Source: T3Sed10-241 sp036796255
GTDB lineage: Bacteria > Bacteroidota > Bacteroidia > Flavobacteriales_D > Cryomorphaceae
Direction of reading: 5' to 3'
Length of the DNA: 64,000 bases
NCBI GenBank assembly: GCA_036796255.1
Contig: DAIRDH010000012.1
Location: 1 to 64,000 of the forward strand
Numbering within the stretch: the stretch's first letter is position 1; every line of letters starts with the position of its first letter. Of the stretch, positions 36,364 through 45,342 are shown one piece after another. The notes below the pieces were generated by a model that did no database searches, was not told the DNA's origin, and saw only the letters and a program-made list of their open reading frames with translations. The position numbers were made by a program, and so were the translations under genes.

Positions 36364-38400
36364 TTATTGCACCACGAATTTGGTAGCAAACAATCCGGAA
36401 TCATCACGAAGGATATAAACTCCGGTTGACAAGTCTGACACATCAAAGGTGCGCCCGGACCTCCCGCTTCCCAGGTCTAAGCGCTTCAGCACCCTTCCGG
36501 AAATGTCGAAAATTTGCACACTGCGCACCTGCTCCGGCGCTTGAATGGTGATCTGGCTCACCGCAGGGTTAGGATAAACCCGCAGTTCCGGTGCTTGCGC
36601 TTCCGCGAAAAGGGTATTGGTAACGAGACCCACTTCGAATTCGCCTGTTTCGGATATACTGGTTTCACCACAGAGGGGCTTTAATATTCGCCAGTAATAG
36701 TAAGTTTGATCGAAAGGAACCTGAACGGTGTGATGGCCATTTTCGGCAAAAATCTCTTCACGGTAAATAATGGTTTCAAAATCCTGATCTGGTGAAATTT
36801 CCAATACTGAATACCCTGGAAGATCGTGGCTCCAGTAGAAATCTACGGTTTGGCTACCAAGGACCTGACCGTTTACAGGTTCGATCAATTCGGCCGCTGG
36901 GGCCAGGGCATTTTGCTGTAAAGCAATGACAAAAGGCAACCTGCGCTCATAACCTTCATAACTCATCACAACTGCACCTGAGTAAAAACCCGGCGCCATG
37001 GACGAGAGTCCGGTAAATACTGCGGCATTCTGAAATGGTGCGCCCGGGCTAGATGAGGCTTCCAGAAAGAAAGTTGGGCCGCTACCTGAGTCGTATTCAA
37101 TGGAATAAGTTACTTCGCTGTCTGTTGGGACGTTGATACTGAACAATAAAGTAGCACTATTACCACTGCATACCTCAATCACGTTCTCATCTAAAGTGAA
37201 CAATCGGGGCTTCAGAATATGCATGCCAAAATATATATTGGAGGCTACCACTATACCGCTTTCAAAATAGGGATAATTGCTCCAGGAACCGTGAAAAATT
37301 TTGGGTTGCCCATTGGGGAACACATCAAAATGGCCTACCGGCGGAAGGGCGCCTTGCTCTACATCCTTGAGTGAAAGAATTCGCAGGCCAGAGGTATAAT
37401 TCGAAAGGTATAACAACCCTTCGTGAACATACAGGTTATGGTCAATGGAATTGGTACCCAAGTCGACATATCCAACCACGAAAGGATTTTCTAAATCTTC
37501 AACATTGAAAATAATCGTTCGTGTATTGATGCCGGATTCAATCTCATCGAGCTCATCGTTGGCAATTAAGAAGCGATGATCGTCCGTGAGCCAACATTGA
37601 TGGGTATAGCCCACCATTTCATATCCTGTGCGGGAGAGCAGGGCCACATCGGTTTTGTCGGTAACGTCAAGCACGGTGATGGTGTTTTCATTTGCCGCAA
37701 AGCATATTTCCTTGCCTTGGAAAGCTTGGTGGGGGCCTTGATAAACCACAACCTGGGCATCGTGCGTATAGCCATCTTCATCGCTACTCCCGGCATAGGT
37801 CGGATTGAGTGGATCACTCACATCGATGATATGTAATCCACCAGCAAAAGTGTCAGAACCAACCGCATATACATAATTACTTTCGGCATCGGCCACAATA
37901 TTGTGCGCATTGCCAAAACCTGTGTAATACGCGTCATCGTCAAACTGAACGGGGATTTCAGCAAACGACAGTGCTTCTAAACGCCTCAAGTCAAAAACTT
38001 GCATACCATGTCCGCCTGCCTCGGAAACGATGTAGGCCCAATGGTCAATGACTTTGATATCTCTCCACAGCCTTCCTGTGGTAGCTGTGGGTAAATAACC
38101 CAAATAAATGGGATGTTGCGGTGTGCTGATATCCACAAAAACGGTCCGCTCAAACATGCCCATGATGGCATATTCACGTCCTGTAAATTCACTGGTCCAG
38201 CCCCAAATGTCATTGGCGACTTGTTCATTTTCAAGTTCGGGACCAAAAGCTGCATTGGTAATTTCCGCAAGCTGATCAATTAAATCACATGGATAAAGGC
38301 TTGAAAAACCATTTTCACATGGCTGGGCGGTAAGGGAGAAGCACTGAAAAAAGGTTAAAAGTGTAACCAACTGAATTTTGGACATGGATATTTTGATCAT
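36364..38400 (-). CDS. Choice-of-anchor B family protein with T9SS domain
   Basis: A 678-residue secreted protein. The signal peptide ends SLTAQ. Residues about 25-400 are a choice-of-anchor B/LVIVD-type propeller (NDIWGWTSEFTGREYAIMG; VFVDISTPQHPIYLGYLPT; LHIIDVSDPLNPTYAG). A fibronectin-like middle part precedes the type A sorting domain at the end (ELRVYPNPAVSQITI; VQIFDISGRVLKRL; LSTGVYIL). Starts at 38400 and 38385 are both compatible with the signal peptide. The choice-of-anchor B family is known for alternative C-terminal anchors; here the anchor is T9SS. No enzymatic role is known. Confidence 0.88.
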   Translation of the reverse strand: MIKISMSKIQLVTLLTFFQCFSLTAQPCENGFSSLYPCDLIDQLAEITNAAFGPELENEQVANDIWGWTSEFTGREYAIMGMFERTVFVDISTPQHPIYLGYLPTATTGRLWRDIKVIDHWAYIVSEAGGHGMQVFDLRRLEALSFAEIPVQFDDDAYYTGFGNAHNIVADAESNYVYAVGSDTFAGGLHIIDVSDPLNPTYAGSSDEDGYTHDAQVVVYQGPHQAFQGKEICFAANENTITVLDVTDKTDVALLSRTGYEMVGYTHQCWLTDDHRFLIANDELDEIESGINTRTIIFNVEDLENPFVVGYVDLGTNSIDHNLYVHEGLLYLSNYTSGLRILSLKDVEQGALPPVGHFDVFPNGQPKIFHGSWSNYPYFESGIVVASNIYFGMHILKPRLFTLDENVIEVCSGNSATLLFSINVPTDSEVTYSIEYDSGSGPTFFLEASSSPGAPFQNAAVFTGLSSMAPGFYSGAVVMSYEGYERRLPFVIALQQNALAPAAELIEPVNGQVLGSQTVDFYWSHDLPGYSVLEISPDQDFETIIYREEIFAENGHHTVQVPFDQTYYYWRILKPLCGETSISETGEFEVGLVTNTLFAEAQAPELRVYPNPAVSQITIQAPEQVRSVQIFDISGRVLKRLDLGSGRSGRTFDVSDLSTGVYILRDDSGLFATKFVVQ

Positions 38401-38494
38401 AGGGGCTAAAGGTCGGGGTTTTTTTGGAACAATCATCGCAAGGCAATGGATACAATTTCGAATCAATTTATCCTAAACATTATCCAATAAGGCT

Positions 38495-38502
38495 TAGTTT
38501 AG
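38495..38502 (+). promoter_or_regulatory. Probable -7 box for the exported methyltransferase
   Basis: TAGTTTAG matches TAnnTTTG at seven of eight positions and ends 5 nt before the ATG at 38508. Confidence 0.3.
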
Positions 38503-38507
38503 CGCTT

Positions 38508-39224
38508 ATGAAAGGCTTTATCAAATATGCTTTGGCAGTGAGCGCAGTGATCAGTCTTTGTTGTGGAGACATTTTTGCGCAAAGCTCCGAATACACTTAC
38601 AAAAGTGGTGATCCCAATGGCATAGGCAAATGGTACATGGGCCGCGAAATAGCCCACGTCATGGGTCATCAGGCCATGGACTGGCTTGAGAGACCGGAAC
38701 GGGCAAGAGAAGAACGCGTGGACAAACTGCTGGCCAACCTTGACCTGAAGCAGGACGATGTGGTGATAGATTTGGGAGCTGGCAGCGGTTATCACAGCTT
38801 CAAAATGGCTGAGATTGCCAAGGAGGGAACCATTTATAGTGTTGATATACAGGATAAAATGCTACAGGCTATCAATGAAAAATCAACAAAACTGGGCATT
38901 ACAAACGTGACCGCAGTCAAAGGCAGGATTGATGGTTTCGAAATTGAAGGCATCCTCGCAGATAAAGTCCTGATGGTCGATGTGTACCATGAATTTTCGC
39001 ATCCCGCTGAGATGATGGAAAGCGTGAGCGCTGCCCTAAAGCCCGATGGATTGGTATACCTCATTGAATTCAAAATGGAGAGTGATAAGGTGCCCATAAA
39101 GAAAGTACATAAGATGAGTGAAAAGCAAGCGATCATTGAACTTGACGCAGCCGGGTATGAGCTGGTCGAAAACATAGGAAACCTTCCCTGGCAACATTGC
39201 ATGGTGTTCAGAAAAAGGCCTTAA
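38508..39224 (+). CDS. SAM-dependent methyltransferase with a signal peptide
   Basis: A 238-residue protein. Residues 1-24 are a clear signal peptide (basic start, hydrophobic core, ends DIFAQ), followed by a class I methyltransferase: motif I VVIDLGAGSGYHSFKMAE, an acidic end of beta2 in YSVDIQ, and MVDVYHEFSHPAEMM in motif IV, resembling UbiE/Methyltransf_11 proteins. Export is odd for an enzyme that needs cytosolic SAM, unless it is retained, binds another ligand or uses a scavenged cofactor. The DUF551 gene follows after 20 nt. Confidence 0.82.
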   Translation: MKGFIKYALAVSAVISLCCGDIFAQSSEYTYKSGDPNGIGKWYMGREIAHVMGHQAMDWLERPERAREERVDKLLANLDLKQDDVVIDLGAGSGYHSFKMAEIAKEGTIYSVDIQDKMLQAINEKSTKLGITNVTAVKGRIDGFEIEGILADKVLMVDVYHEFSHPAEMMESVSAALKPDGLVYLIEFKMESDKVPIKKVHKMSEKQAIIELDAAGYELVENIGNLPWQHCMVFRKRP

Positions 39225-39244
39225 TTTGTCTCAAAAATTGAAGC

Positions 39245-39541
39245 ATGGAGTGGATTTCAGTCAATGAAGGCTTGCCTGCAGACCAGCAACGGGTGCTTGC
39301 ATTTGTTCCCAACAATGTAATTTACCTTCCAGGGAAAAGCGGTGCTACGCGTTTTCTTCCTGTGATTCCGCTGCGCTTCGCAAAGGATTTCTTCGGTCCT
39401 GCCAATCCTAAAAGGGAAAAATTTGGGGCCCACTTTTGGTTGGGTGAAGGTCAAAGCAACCACTATTTTGGCGATGTGAGCCATTGGATGCCTGTACCAA
39501 AGGGACCGGGTGGAGAGGTAGAAGAACTTCGGGAAATATAA
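39245..39541 (+). CDS. DUF551 domain protein
   Basis: A 98-residue protein beginning EWISVNEGLPADQQRVLAFV and ending with a VSHWMPVPKGPGG segment, the two conserved ends of DUF551. This family is common in phages and prophages, but here it sits alone in a chromosomal context behind the exported methyltransferase. Function is unknown. A terminator follows 42 nt after the stop. Confidence 0.85.
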   Translation: MEWISVNEGLPADQQRVLAFVPNNVIYLPGKSGATRFLPVIPLRFAKDFFGPANPKREKFGAHFWLGEGQSNHYFGDVSHWMPVPKGPGGEVEELREI

Positions 39542-39582
39542 AAACAATAATCCGCAGCTCTGACTGGGGAAAGCCTAAAAAA

Positions 39583-39613
39583 AGAACAGCCCCTGAGGGA
39601 CTGCTCTTTTTTT
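39583..39613 (+). terminator. Terminator after the DUF551 gene
   Basis: AGAACAG-CCC pairs imperfectly with GGG-A-CTGCTCT around a short loop (two mismatched positions) and is followed by seven or more T. The remaining DNA up to the cytochrome b gene at 39846 is AT-rich and shows only a weak -7-like box (TTAATTTG, 39820-39827). Confidence 0.75.
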
Positions 39614-39845
39614 CCTACTACTCTACTATTAAACTAACCTATCAACTGGCTTCGTTTTAATGTAGAAATAACCGAGGCACTTTAAAATAGTTCACACAAA
39701 TTGAAAAAAAATCCATTTATCCCTCTACCAAGCTGAAATTTAATGGAATAAATTTTCTGGGAATTGCCTTAGCGAAGGAAAACTATTGCTTGTCGAAATT
39801 GCGGTAGCCCGATTTGATGTTAATTTGCAGTCCAAATATTTTTCA

Positions 39846-40436
39846 ATGTCGACACCTTACAACCCGGCTCCCCAAAGAGCATACCCCTTCGTTCATCGCT
39901 TCCTGCATTGGGCCATTGCCATAGTCATGTCATTCCTGCTCCTGACCATTTTGCTCAGGCTTGGTTGGATGAACAAGTTTCACGTTGCTGAAATACTCGG
40001 TGAAAATCTATCAACTTACAACATTGAGCTCGGTGAGGCTGAGCGCATTGCTCTGGCCAAAAAAATCCGCAAGCCCATGTGGGATTGGCACATTTACAGC
40101 GGCTATGCACTTATTGTGCTCTACCTTTTACGCTTAGTTTATAACCGTGTGAGCGGATATGGTTTTGTGCTTCCCTTCCGGAAAAGCCTGCTCATTCATG
40201 AAAAAGTACAAAGTTGGAGTTACCTCAGCTTCTATGCCCTTATCGCGGGGTCATTAATTACCGGAATGCTGATTGTTCATGGCCCAAAATCCTGGAAATC
40301 TTCTATTGAAGGAGTCCATGAATATTCCCATTTTTATCTTTTGACCTTCATTGCTATCCATTTCATGGGATTGTATCTCAACGAGATTTCTGCTAAAAAA
40401 GGCAAAGTCAATAAAATGCTGACCGGACAGGATTGA
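39846..40436 (+). CDS. Cytochrome b561-type membrane protein
   Basis: A 196-residue protein with four membrane helices. Candidate heme ligands are the His residues in HRFLHWAIA, WDWHIYSGY, IHEKVQSW, HEYSHFY and IHFMGLYL, as in bacterial cytochrome b561/b6-like proteins that pass electrons from the quinone pool or to periplasmic partners. The start ATG 39846 (STPYNPAPQRAYPFVHRF) fits the family; the longer ORF adds an unrelated 20 residues. No cytochrome c gene is adjacent. Confidence 0.85.
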   Translation: MSTPYNPAPQRAYPFVHRFLHWAIAIVMSFLLLTILLRLGWMNKFHVAEILGENLSTYNIELGEAERIALAKKIRKPMWDWHIYSGYALIVLYLLRLVYNRVSGYGFVLPFRKSLLIHEKVQSWSYLSFYALIAGSLITGMLIVHGPKSWKSSIEGVHEYSHFYLLTFIAIHFMGLYLNEISAKKGKVNKMLTGQD

Positions 40437-40607
40437 CATTGCTGCCGAAACACAATTTATATTCAACTGTAGTGTAAAGTTGAGCATGTATGGTGAGCGC
40501 CATAGATAATTTTACCAGCTGAAATGAAGTATATTACCCTCAAAAAGCATCCATTGATATCATCCAAAGATATTAAGAGAGACTAGTGGGCACCGCACAT
40601 AAGGTGC

Positions 40608-40615
40608 TACCTTTG
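40608..40615 (+). promoter_or_regulatory. -7 promoter box for the MATE gene
   Basis: TACCTTTG, an exact TAnnTTTG match, only 8 nt before the ATG at 40624. The MATE family N-terminus begins right there, so the transcript should carry almost no leader. Confidence 0.6.
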
Positions 40616-40623
40616 CACCTCAC

Positions 40624-41982
40624 ATGACACGCCCTGAGCATTACCGCACCAATTTAAAGCTCGCATTGCCAGTAATGCTCGGGCAACTTGGGCATATCAT
40701 GGCCAGTGTTGCCGACAGTGTGATGGTAGGCCAGCTGGGCACCATTCCATTGGCCGCAGTGGCCTTGGCCAACAGCATTGTTGTCATTTTTATGCTTTTC
40801 GGAATTGGCGCAGCATTGGGCATTACCCCTCTTGTGGCCCGAGCCGATGGCATGGGAAGAAAACACCTGCCCGCGAGCCTTTTCTACCATGGAATCTATA
40901 CGCACTTCGTCATTGGAATTGTACTCTTCTTGCTGGCCGCAAGTATGATACCTTTACTCGGCTTCATGGGCCAGGATGCTGAAGTGGTTGCTGCCACAGG
41001 GCCTTACATGCTTCTCATCGCGGTCTCAATACTGCCGTTTATGGTGTTTCTGAGTTTTAAGCAATTTGCCGAAGGCTTATCCCGCACCCGCATGGCCATG
41101 GCTGTAAGCATCATATGCAACCTGATCAACATTGGCTTGAACTATGTTTTCATCTTTGGCAAACTGGGCGTGGCGCCAATGGGCATCATAGGTGCAGGTT
41201 ATGCCACCCTCATATCGCGCTGCCTGATGGCTTTGAGCATGGGTATCTACGTGATGTGGAACCGCCGTTATGCCTCATATGGACTGCACTTTTTTGGCGG
41301 CACCTTTCGGAAAAAAGTGATTCGACGGATCCTACAAGTAGGTTTGCCCACCGGATTGCAATTCATCTTTGAAGTGAGCGCATTTAGTCTCGCGGCAGTT
41401 TTTGCAGGTATGCTTGGCGCAAAAGCACTTGCTGCCCACCAGATTGCCATCAATATAGCCAGCGTGAGCTATATGGCCGTTACCGGGCTGGGAGCTGCAG
41501 GTGCCGTACGGGTTGGAAACCAGATGGGCAAGCGCGACAGTAAAAATCTGCGCATGGCTGCCACCACCATATTTCGCATGGCAACCATCTGGATGGCCTT
41601 TGCCGGATTGATTATTTTCGTTTTTCGCGAAAGCCTTGCAGGCTTTTACAGCAATGACCCAGAAGTGCTCCTTCTCGCAAAACGAATGCTCCTCATAGCA
41701 GTGGTTTTTCAACTTTCAGACGGACTGCAGGCTGTCGCCCTGGGTGCTTTGCGGGGATTTACAGATGTGCGCATACCCACCTTCATCACTTTTGTGGCCT
41801 ATTGGATCATTACTTTGCCAGCGGCGTATCTTCTTTCGCACCACACCCAGCTTGAGGCCCTCGGCATATGGTATGCCCTGGCCGGAGGGCTAACAGTATC
41901 AGCCATCTGGTTGCTGTTGCGCTTTTTCAAATTGTTGGAGAAGTATACGCGGCGCTTTCCAACGGCTACTGTTTCGCTTTAA
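40624..41982 (+). CDS. MATE family multidrug/sodium efflux transporter (NorM-like)
   Basis: A 452-residue protein with twelve predicted membrane helices in two six-helix halves: LKLALPVMLGQLGHIMASVADSVMVGQLG (split; residues 10-38) opens half one and VGLPTGLQFIFEVSAFSLAAVFAGMLG (about 240) opens half two. The GTIPLAAVALANS segment fits the NorM branch. It exports cationic drugs or metabolites with Na+ or H+. It appears to be a single gene. Confidence 0.93.
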   Translation: MTRPEHYRTNLKLALPVMLGQLGHIMASVADSVMVGQLGTIPLAAVALANSIVVIFMLFGIGAALGITPLVARADGMGRKHLPASLFYHGIYTHFVIGIVLFLLAASMIPLLGFMGQDAEVVAATGPYMLLIAVSILPFMVFLSFKQFAEGLSRTRMAMAVSIICNLINIGLNYVFIFGKLGVAPMGIIGAGYATLISRCLMALSMGIYVMWNRRYASYGLHFFGGTFRKKVIRRILQVGLPTGLQFIFEVSAFSLAAVFAGMLGAKALAAHQIAINIASVSYMAVTGLGAAGAVRVGNQMGKRDSKNLRMAATTIFRMATIWMAFAGLIIFVFRESLAGFYSNDPEVLLLAKRMLLIAVVFQLSDGLQAVALGALRGFTDVRIPTFITFVAYWIITLPAAYLLSHHTQLEALGIWYALAGGLTVSAIWLLLRFFKLLEKYTRRFPTATVSL

Positions 41983-42016
41983 ATGAAGCCTCATCACAGG
42001 CTGAGTCAAACAACGA

Positions 42017-43180
42017 TTAGTTTGCGTAAATCCTGATCACCTTACCATTGCCCTCGTCAGTGATCACGTAAACGGAGCCATCGGGAGCTTGCTTCACGTC
42101 GCGAATGCGTGCGCCCAGGTCGAGGCGGCTGCTCTCCTCGGCGGTATCGCCATTCACCTTCACCATCACGAGCCCAAGCGATTGCAGCCCGCCTATGAGC
42201 AGGTGGTTTTGCCATTGGGGAAACATATCGCCGGTGTAAAAGTCCATGCCCGAAGGCGCGATGGTCGGATTCCACCAAATAACTGCGTCGGTAAATTCAG
42301 GGCGTGTATCGTGGTCGGGAATCGGGTCGCCATTGTACTCATCGCCCCATGATACTTCGGGCCATCCGTAATTGCTGCCTGCTACCACAAGGTTGAGTTC
42401 ATCACCGTGCAGAGGGCCGAATTCATGTGTCCAAAAATTTCCCGTTGAGGGGTCAAAAGCGGAGCCCTGTACATTGCGGTGGCCGTAAGTCCATATTTCA
42501 GGAAGGGCACCGGGCTCGTTCACAAAGGGATTGTCGGCTGGCACTGATCCGTCGGGATTGATGCGCACAATGGTGCCCAAGTGTACCCCCAAATTTTGCA
42601 GTTGATCACGTTGGTTGCGCTCTCCAAGGGTGAGGTAGAGGTGGCCATCCTTAAAAGCAATGCGGCTGCCAAAATGAATTCCCCCGGATGCTTTCGGTAC
42701 CTGCCGGAAAATCACTTCAAAATCAGAAAGACCCTCCTCTGTGAGCACTCCACGGCCCAGGGCGGTACCGGCAGTATTGTCGGGCCCCGGCTCTGAAAAG
42801 CTGAGGTAAACGAGCTTGTTGTTTTCAAAATCAGGGTCTATGGCCACGTCAAGCATTCCGCCTTGACCTGCGGCAAAGACTGAAGGCAGCCCGGAAATTG
42901 GTTCAGAGAGCTGATTGTCAGTTGACAGAACCCGGAGCTTGCCTGGGCGTTCAGTAATGAGCAAACTTCCATCAGGCAGGAAGGCCATGCCCCAAGGGTG
43001 TTCAAGACCGTCAGTAAGCTGCTGGGTTGCAACGTTTGTATTGCCTGGAGGAAGAGTAGCTTCTTCTTCAGCCCTTCCTTGCTCACTGCATGATGCCACC
43101 GACATGGCTGCTGGAATCAGTATGCAGAACAGTATGATTAATTTGATCCTCACTTGCTTCATTGGAAATCGCTTGCTCAT
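42017..43180 (-). CDS. PQQ-dependent sugar dehydrogenase lipoprotein
   Basis: A 387-residue protein. The lipobox is VASC (Cys31 region). It has the soluble-glucose-dehydrogenase six-blade propeller: LEHPWGMAFLPDGSLLITERPGKL opens it, the GHRNVQGSAFDPSTGNFWTHEFGPLHGDELN block contains the Ca2+/PQQ site, and SGMDFYTGDMFPQWQNHLLIGGL comes near the end. It would oxidise aldose sugars in the periplasm if PQQ is present; no PQQ synthesis gene is in the window. Start codons at 43180 and 43162 are both possible. An exact -7 box lies at 43257-43264. Confidence 0.92.
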   Translation of the reverse strand: MSKRFPMKQVRIKLIILFCILIPAAMSVASCSEQGRAEEEATLPPGNTNVATQQLTDGLEHPWGMAFLPDGSLLITERPGKLRVLSTDNQLSEPISGLPSVFAAGQGGMLDVAIDPDFENNKLVYLSFSEPGPDNTAGTALGRGVLTEEGLSDFEVIFRQVPKASGGIHFGSRIAFKDGHLYLTLGERNQRDQLQNLGVHLGTIVRINPDGSVPADNPFVNEPGALPEIWTYGHRNVQGSAFDPSTGNFWTHEFGPLHGDELNLVVAGSNYGWPEVSWGDEYNGDPIPDHDTRPEFTDAVIWWNPTIAPSGMDFYTGDMFPQWQNHLLIGGLQSLGLVMVKVNGDTAEESSRLDLGARIRDVKQAPDGSVYVITDEGNGKVIRIYAN

Positions 43181-43256
43181 ATTCGGATTTTATTTAGTCC
43201 ATAAGGAACAGTTTCCTCCTGGCAACTGTGAATTGAATAGTTTGGCTGCTTGGGCA

Positions 43257-43264
43257 CAAATTTA
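43257..43264 (-). promoter_or_regulatory. -7 promoter box for the sugar dehydrogenase gene
   Basis: TAAATTTG on the minus strand, an exact TAnnTTTG match, leaves a leader of about 75 nt before ATG 43180. Confidence 0.5.
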
Positions 43265-43294
43265 ACCGAATAAATCCAAAGGGTCGCTTCAGGG

Positions 43295-44383
43295 TCAAAA
43301 GGCCTCACCTATGGTGAGGTAAAACGCCGGAGCGCCATTGCCCACGCCTACATCAAAGCGCACATTGATACGGTCGGTTTTGTTGAGCGCCATCCGCAAT
43401 CCTGCACCATAAGTGTAGCGCATGTTGTTGATGGCAAGGGTTGCAAAGCGGTCTGAAACAGCTCCCGTAGAAGCGAAAAGCACAGCCCCAAGCCGGCCTA
43501 TGATTTGCCTTCGGTACTCCAATTGTAGCATGGCCACGTTGCGATCGCGATAGCGCCCTTCGTAAAAGCCGCGCATTCTTTTCGTGCCTCCCAGCAAGGC
43601 CTGTGATATGAAGGGGGCATCACCCTTTTGCGACTCAGCGTACCCCTGGAGGGCGAAGAAATCTTTTGCCGTAAAGGCCATAAAATGACGCAGGTCAAGT
43701 GCTATGCGCGTGTAGCTAAAATCACTGCCCACATAGCTGCCATGCCCATCGACAATGAGCTCGGCATACCAGCCGCTGCGGGATTGGAAGATGTTGTCGC
43801 GGCTGTCATAATTCAGCATCAAACCCAGTCCGGCATTCAGCCCTCCCCTGCTCCCGGCGATATTTCCATCAATCAGGAGCCCTTCGGGATCGAGGTCTGT
43901 GATGGTAAAATCATCGGCAATGACGCGAAGGCCGGCGTAAAACTGAGGCCATACGGCATGCATCATAGTGAGTCTGAGCCGGGGAAAATCCACACCATAG
44001 AGTTCTTCAAAATCGGCAGGCACATCGTTGCCAATGCCATAGAAGTAGTAGTTGTAGCGGTACCAGCCCAACTCACCAAAGAATGAGAAGCGCTCTTCAT
44101 CCCACCAGAGTTGAAATGGAAGATATGCTAGGATTTGATCCTCGAGGGTGTAGGCGCCACCAAGCTGCACTTGTGAAGGCCTGGAATGGTCTGACTCATT
44201 GGGAAATCGCCAAGAATAAAAGCCCGCAGCTCCAAAACCCCAGGTGGTCTCAGGCGTGTAAAACACCAGTGGCAAAGCAAATAGCGTACTGCGCTTTAAA
44301 GCAATGGAATCAGGATCTTGTGCCTTAAGATGAAAAGACAAAAGAACCAAGACGGACAGCGTAGCTACAAAACCTCTAAGCAC
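43295..44383 (-). CDS. Omp85/BamA-type outer-membrane barrel without POTRA
   Basis: A 362-residue protein with a GTG start and a signal peptide ending HLKAQ. The barrel begins almost at once (about residue 35), so there is no room for a POTRA domain. The fragment KRMRGFYEGRYRDRN corresponds to the VRG(F/Y) motif of the L6 loop in Omp85 proteins, and the chain ends on an aromatic strand (FYLTIGEAF). Such short members are annotated as BamA/TamA or patatin-type surface antigens; they may export or insert a substrate, but no partner is adjacent. Confidence 0.85.
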   Translation of the reverse strand: MLRGFVATLSVLVLLSFHLKAQDPDSIALKRSTLFALPLVFYTPETTWGFGAAGFYSWRFPNESDHSRPSQVQLGGAYTLEDQILAYLPFQLWWDEERFSFFGELGWYRYNYYFYGIGNDVPADFEELYGVDFPRLRLTMMHAVWPQFYAGLRVIADDFTITDLDPEGLLIDGNIAGSRGGLNAGLGLMLNYDSRDNIFQSRSGWYAELIVDGHGSYVGSDFSYTRIALDLRHFMAFTAKDFFALQGYAESQKGDAPFISQALLGGTKRMRGFYEGRYRDRNVAMLQLEYRRQIIGRLGAVLFASTGAVSDRFATLAINNMRYTYGAGLRMALNKTDRINVRFDVGVGNGAPAFYLTIGEAF

Positions 44384-44432
44384 GGCACAAGTTACGTATA
44401 GTGCTCTGCAATGGATGGGGGATGACTCAAAA

Positions 44433-44469
44433 TTTATAAAGCACCGGGACCTGATGATCCCGATGCTTT
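44433..44469 (-). terminator. Terminator after the Pmp3-domain gene
   Basis: AAAGCATCGGGA/TCCCGGTGCTTT on the minus strand (44438-44469), 12-bp stem with one mismatch or wobble, followed by TATAAATTTT. It lies 24 nt past the stop codon. Confidence 0.65.
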
Positions 44470-44492
44470 GAAAAAACGAGCCTTTCGGCCGA

Positions 44493-45143
44493 TTAGGCCT
44501 TTTGGAAAACCTTGATTAGGGCATAAATGACCCCAGGTACCCAGAGTAAGAGAGACAGAATCAGGCTTAGCCAAAATGGACCAGAAATACCATAAAGCAG
44601 TCCTACGGCAAGAGGCGGAAGCAAAATTGCCAAAATCACGAAAAGCAAGACCGAAAACCCACTGTCAATGGACTGCATTGGAGTTGCAGTGCTCACTTTT
44701 TTGCCACGCTCACTGTGATAAGCCGTAAATGTTGAGCTTGGACTGAAACGGTCTCGTTTCGTCACCAATGCATCTTGCACCATTGCAGCACTAGACGATG
44801 CATTGCTCTGCTCAAGGTCGGTGCTGCGGTCATTCGGGCTTTCAATGCCAGGATTTGTGGAAGCAGTAAGACCTTCGAAATGCGGGGCCGGTTGAGCTTC
44901 AACTTCAGCACCAGCGATTTCAGTATGGACAATTTTTCTGGCTTCAGCCTTTTCATAAGCCGGTTCTTCCAGCGTCGATGCTGGCTTATTATATTTGGCG
45001 GAAGCCAAATTAAGGTGATAGCCCTTGGTGTATTTCCGTTTCTTAACGAGAGCGGAGCTGTTAAACTCACTACTGGTTTGGCATGAAGTTAAAATTGCGA
45101 AAACCGCAAAATAACTTACAAGTAAATGTATATTGTTTTTCAT
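44493..45143 (-). CDS. Lipoprotein with C-terminal Pmp3/YqaE membrane domain
   Basis: A 216-residue protein. The N-terminus has a lipobox (ILTSC, Cys21). Residues 30-155 are low-complexity, rich in Ser, Glu and Ala. The last 55 residues are a full Pmp3 (YqaE/PMP3) domain: LLFVILAILLPPLAVGLLYG and a second helix ILSLLLWVPGVIYALIKVF. Stand-alone Pmp3 proteins have about 55 residues and protect membrane potential in yeast and plants. Joining a lipidated N-terminus to a two-helix inner-membrane module would fix both ends to a membrane. The role in bacteria is unknown. Confidence 0.85.
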   Translation of the reverse strand: MKNNIHLLVSYFAVFAILTSCQTSSEFNSSALVKKRKYTKGYHLNLASAKYNKPASTLEEPAYEKAEARKIVHTEIAGAEVEAQPAPHFEGLTASTNPGIESPNDRSTDLEQSNASSSAAMVQDALVTKRDRFSPSSTFTAYHSERGKKVSTATPMQSIDSGFSVLLFVILAILLPPLAVGLLYGISGPFWLSLILSLLLWVPGVIYALIKVFQKA

Positions 45144-45158
45144 TATAATTAAAATTAG

Positions 45159-45210
45159 GTTTGCTTAAATGTTATAAATACAATGCCTCACCATATCGCA
45201 TTAAGCAAAC
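45159..45210. repeat. Inverted repeat upstream of the Pmp3-domain gene
   Basis: GTTTGCTTAA (45159-45168) and TTAAGCAAAC (45201-45210), perfect 10-bp arms with a 32-nt spacer, 16 nt before the ATG. It could be a regulator-binding pair or a leader structure. The rest of the 199-nt gap up to the next stop codon holds nothing recognisable. Confidence 0.35.
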
Positions 45211-45342
45211 TGTAACATTAATTATCAATAAATTAGAAAACACAATGAATTATAAAATCTCAGAACATCGCTAGCTGCCAGCCATTTAGAGGCGAAAAAA
45301 GACATTCATGGAGGATATAGTGTGTCTGGTCCGGATTAATCC

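Noticed and set aside
39245..39541. DUF551 gene as a prophage remnant
   Set aside because: No integrase, portal, tail or other phage gene lies nearby, and it follows a chromosomal gene after 20 nt; a lone domain is not evidence for a prophage.
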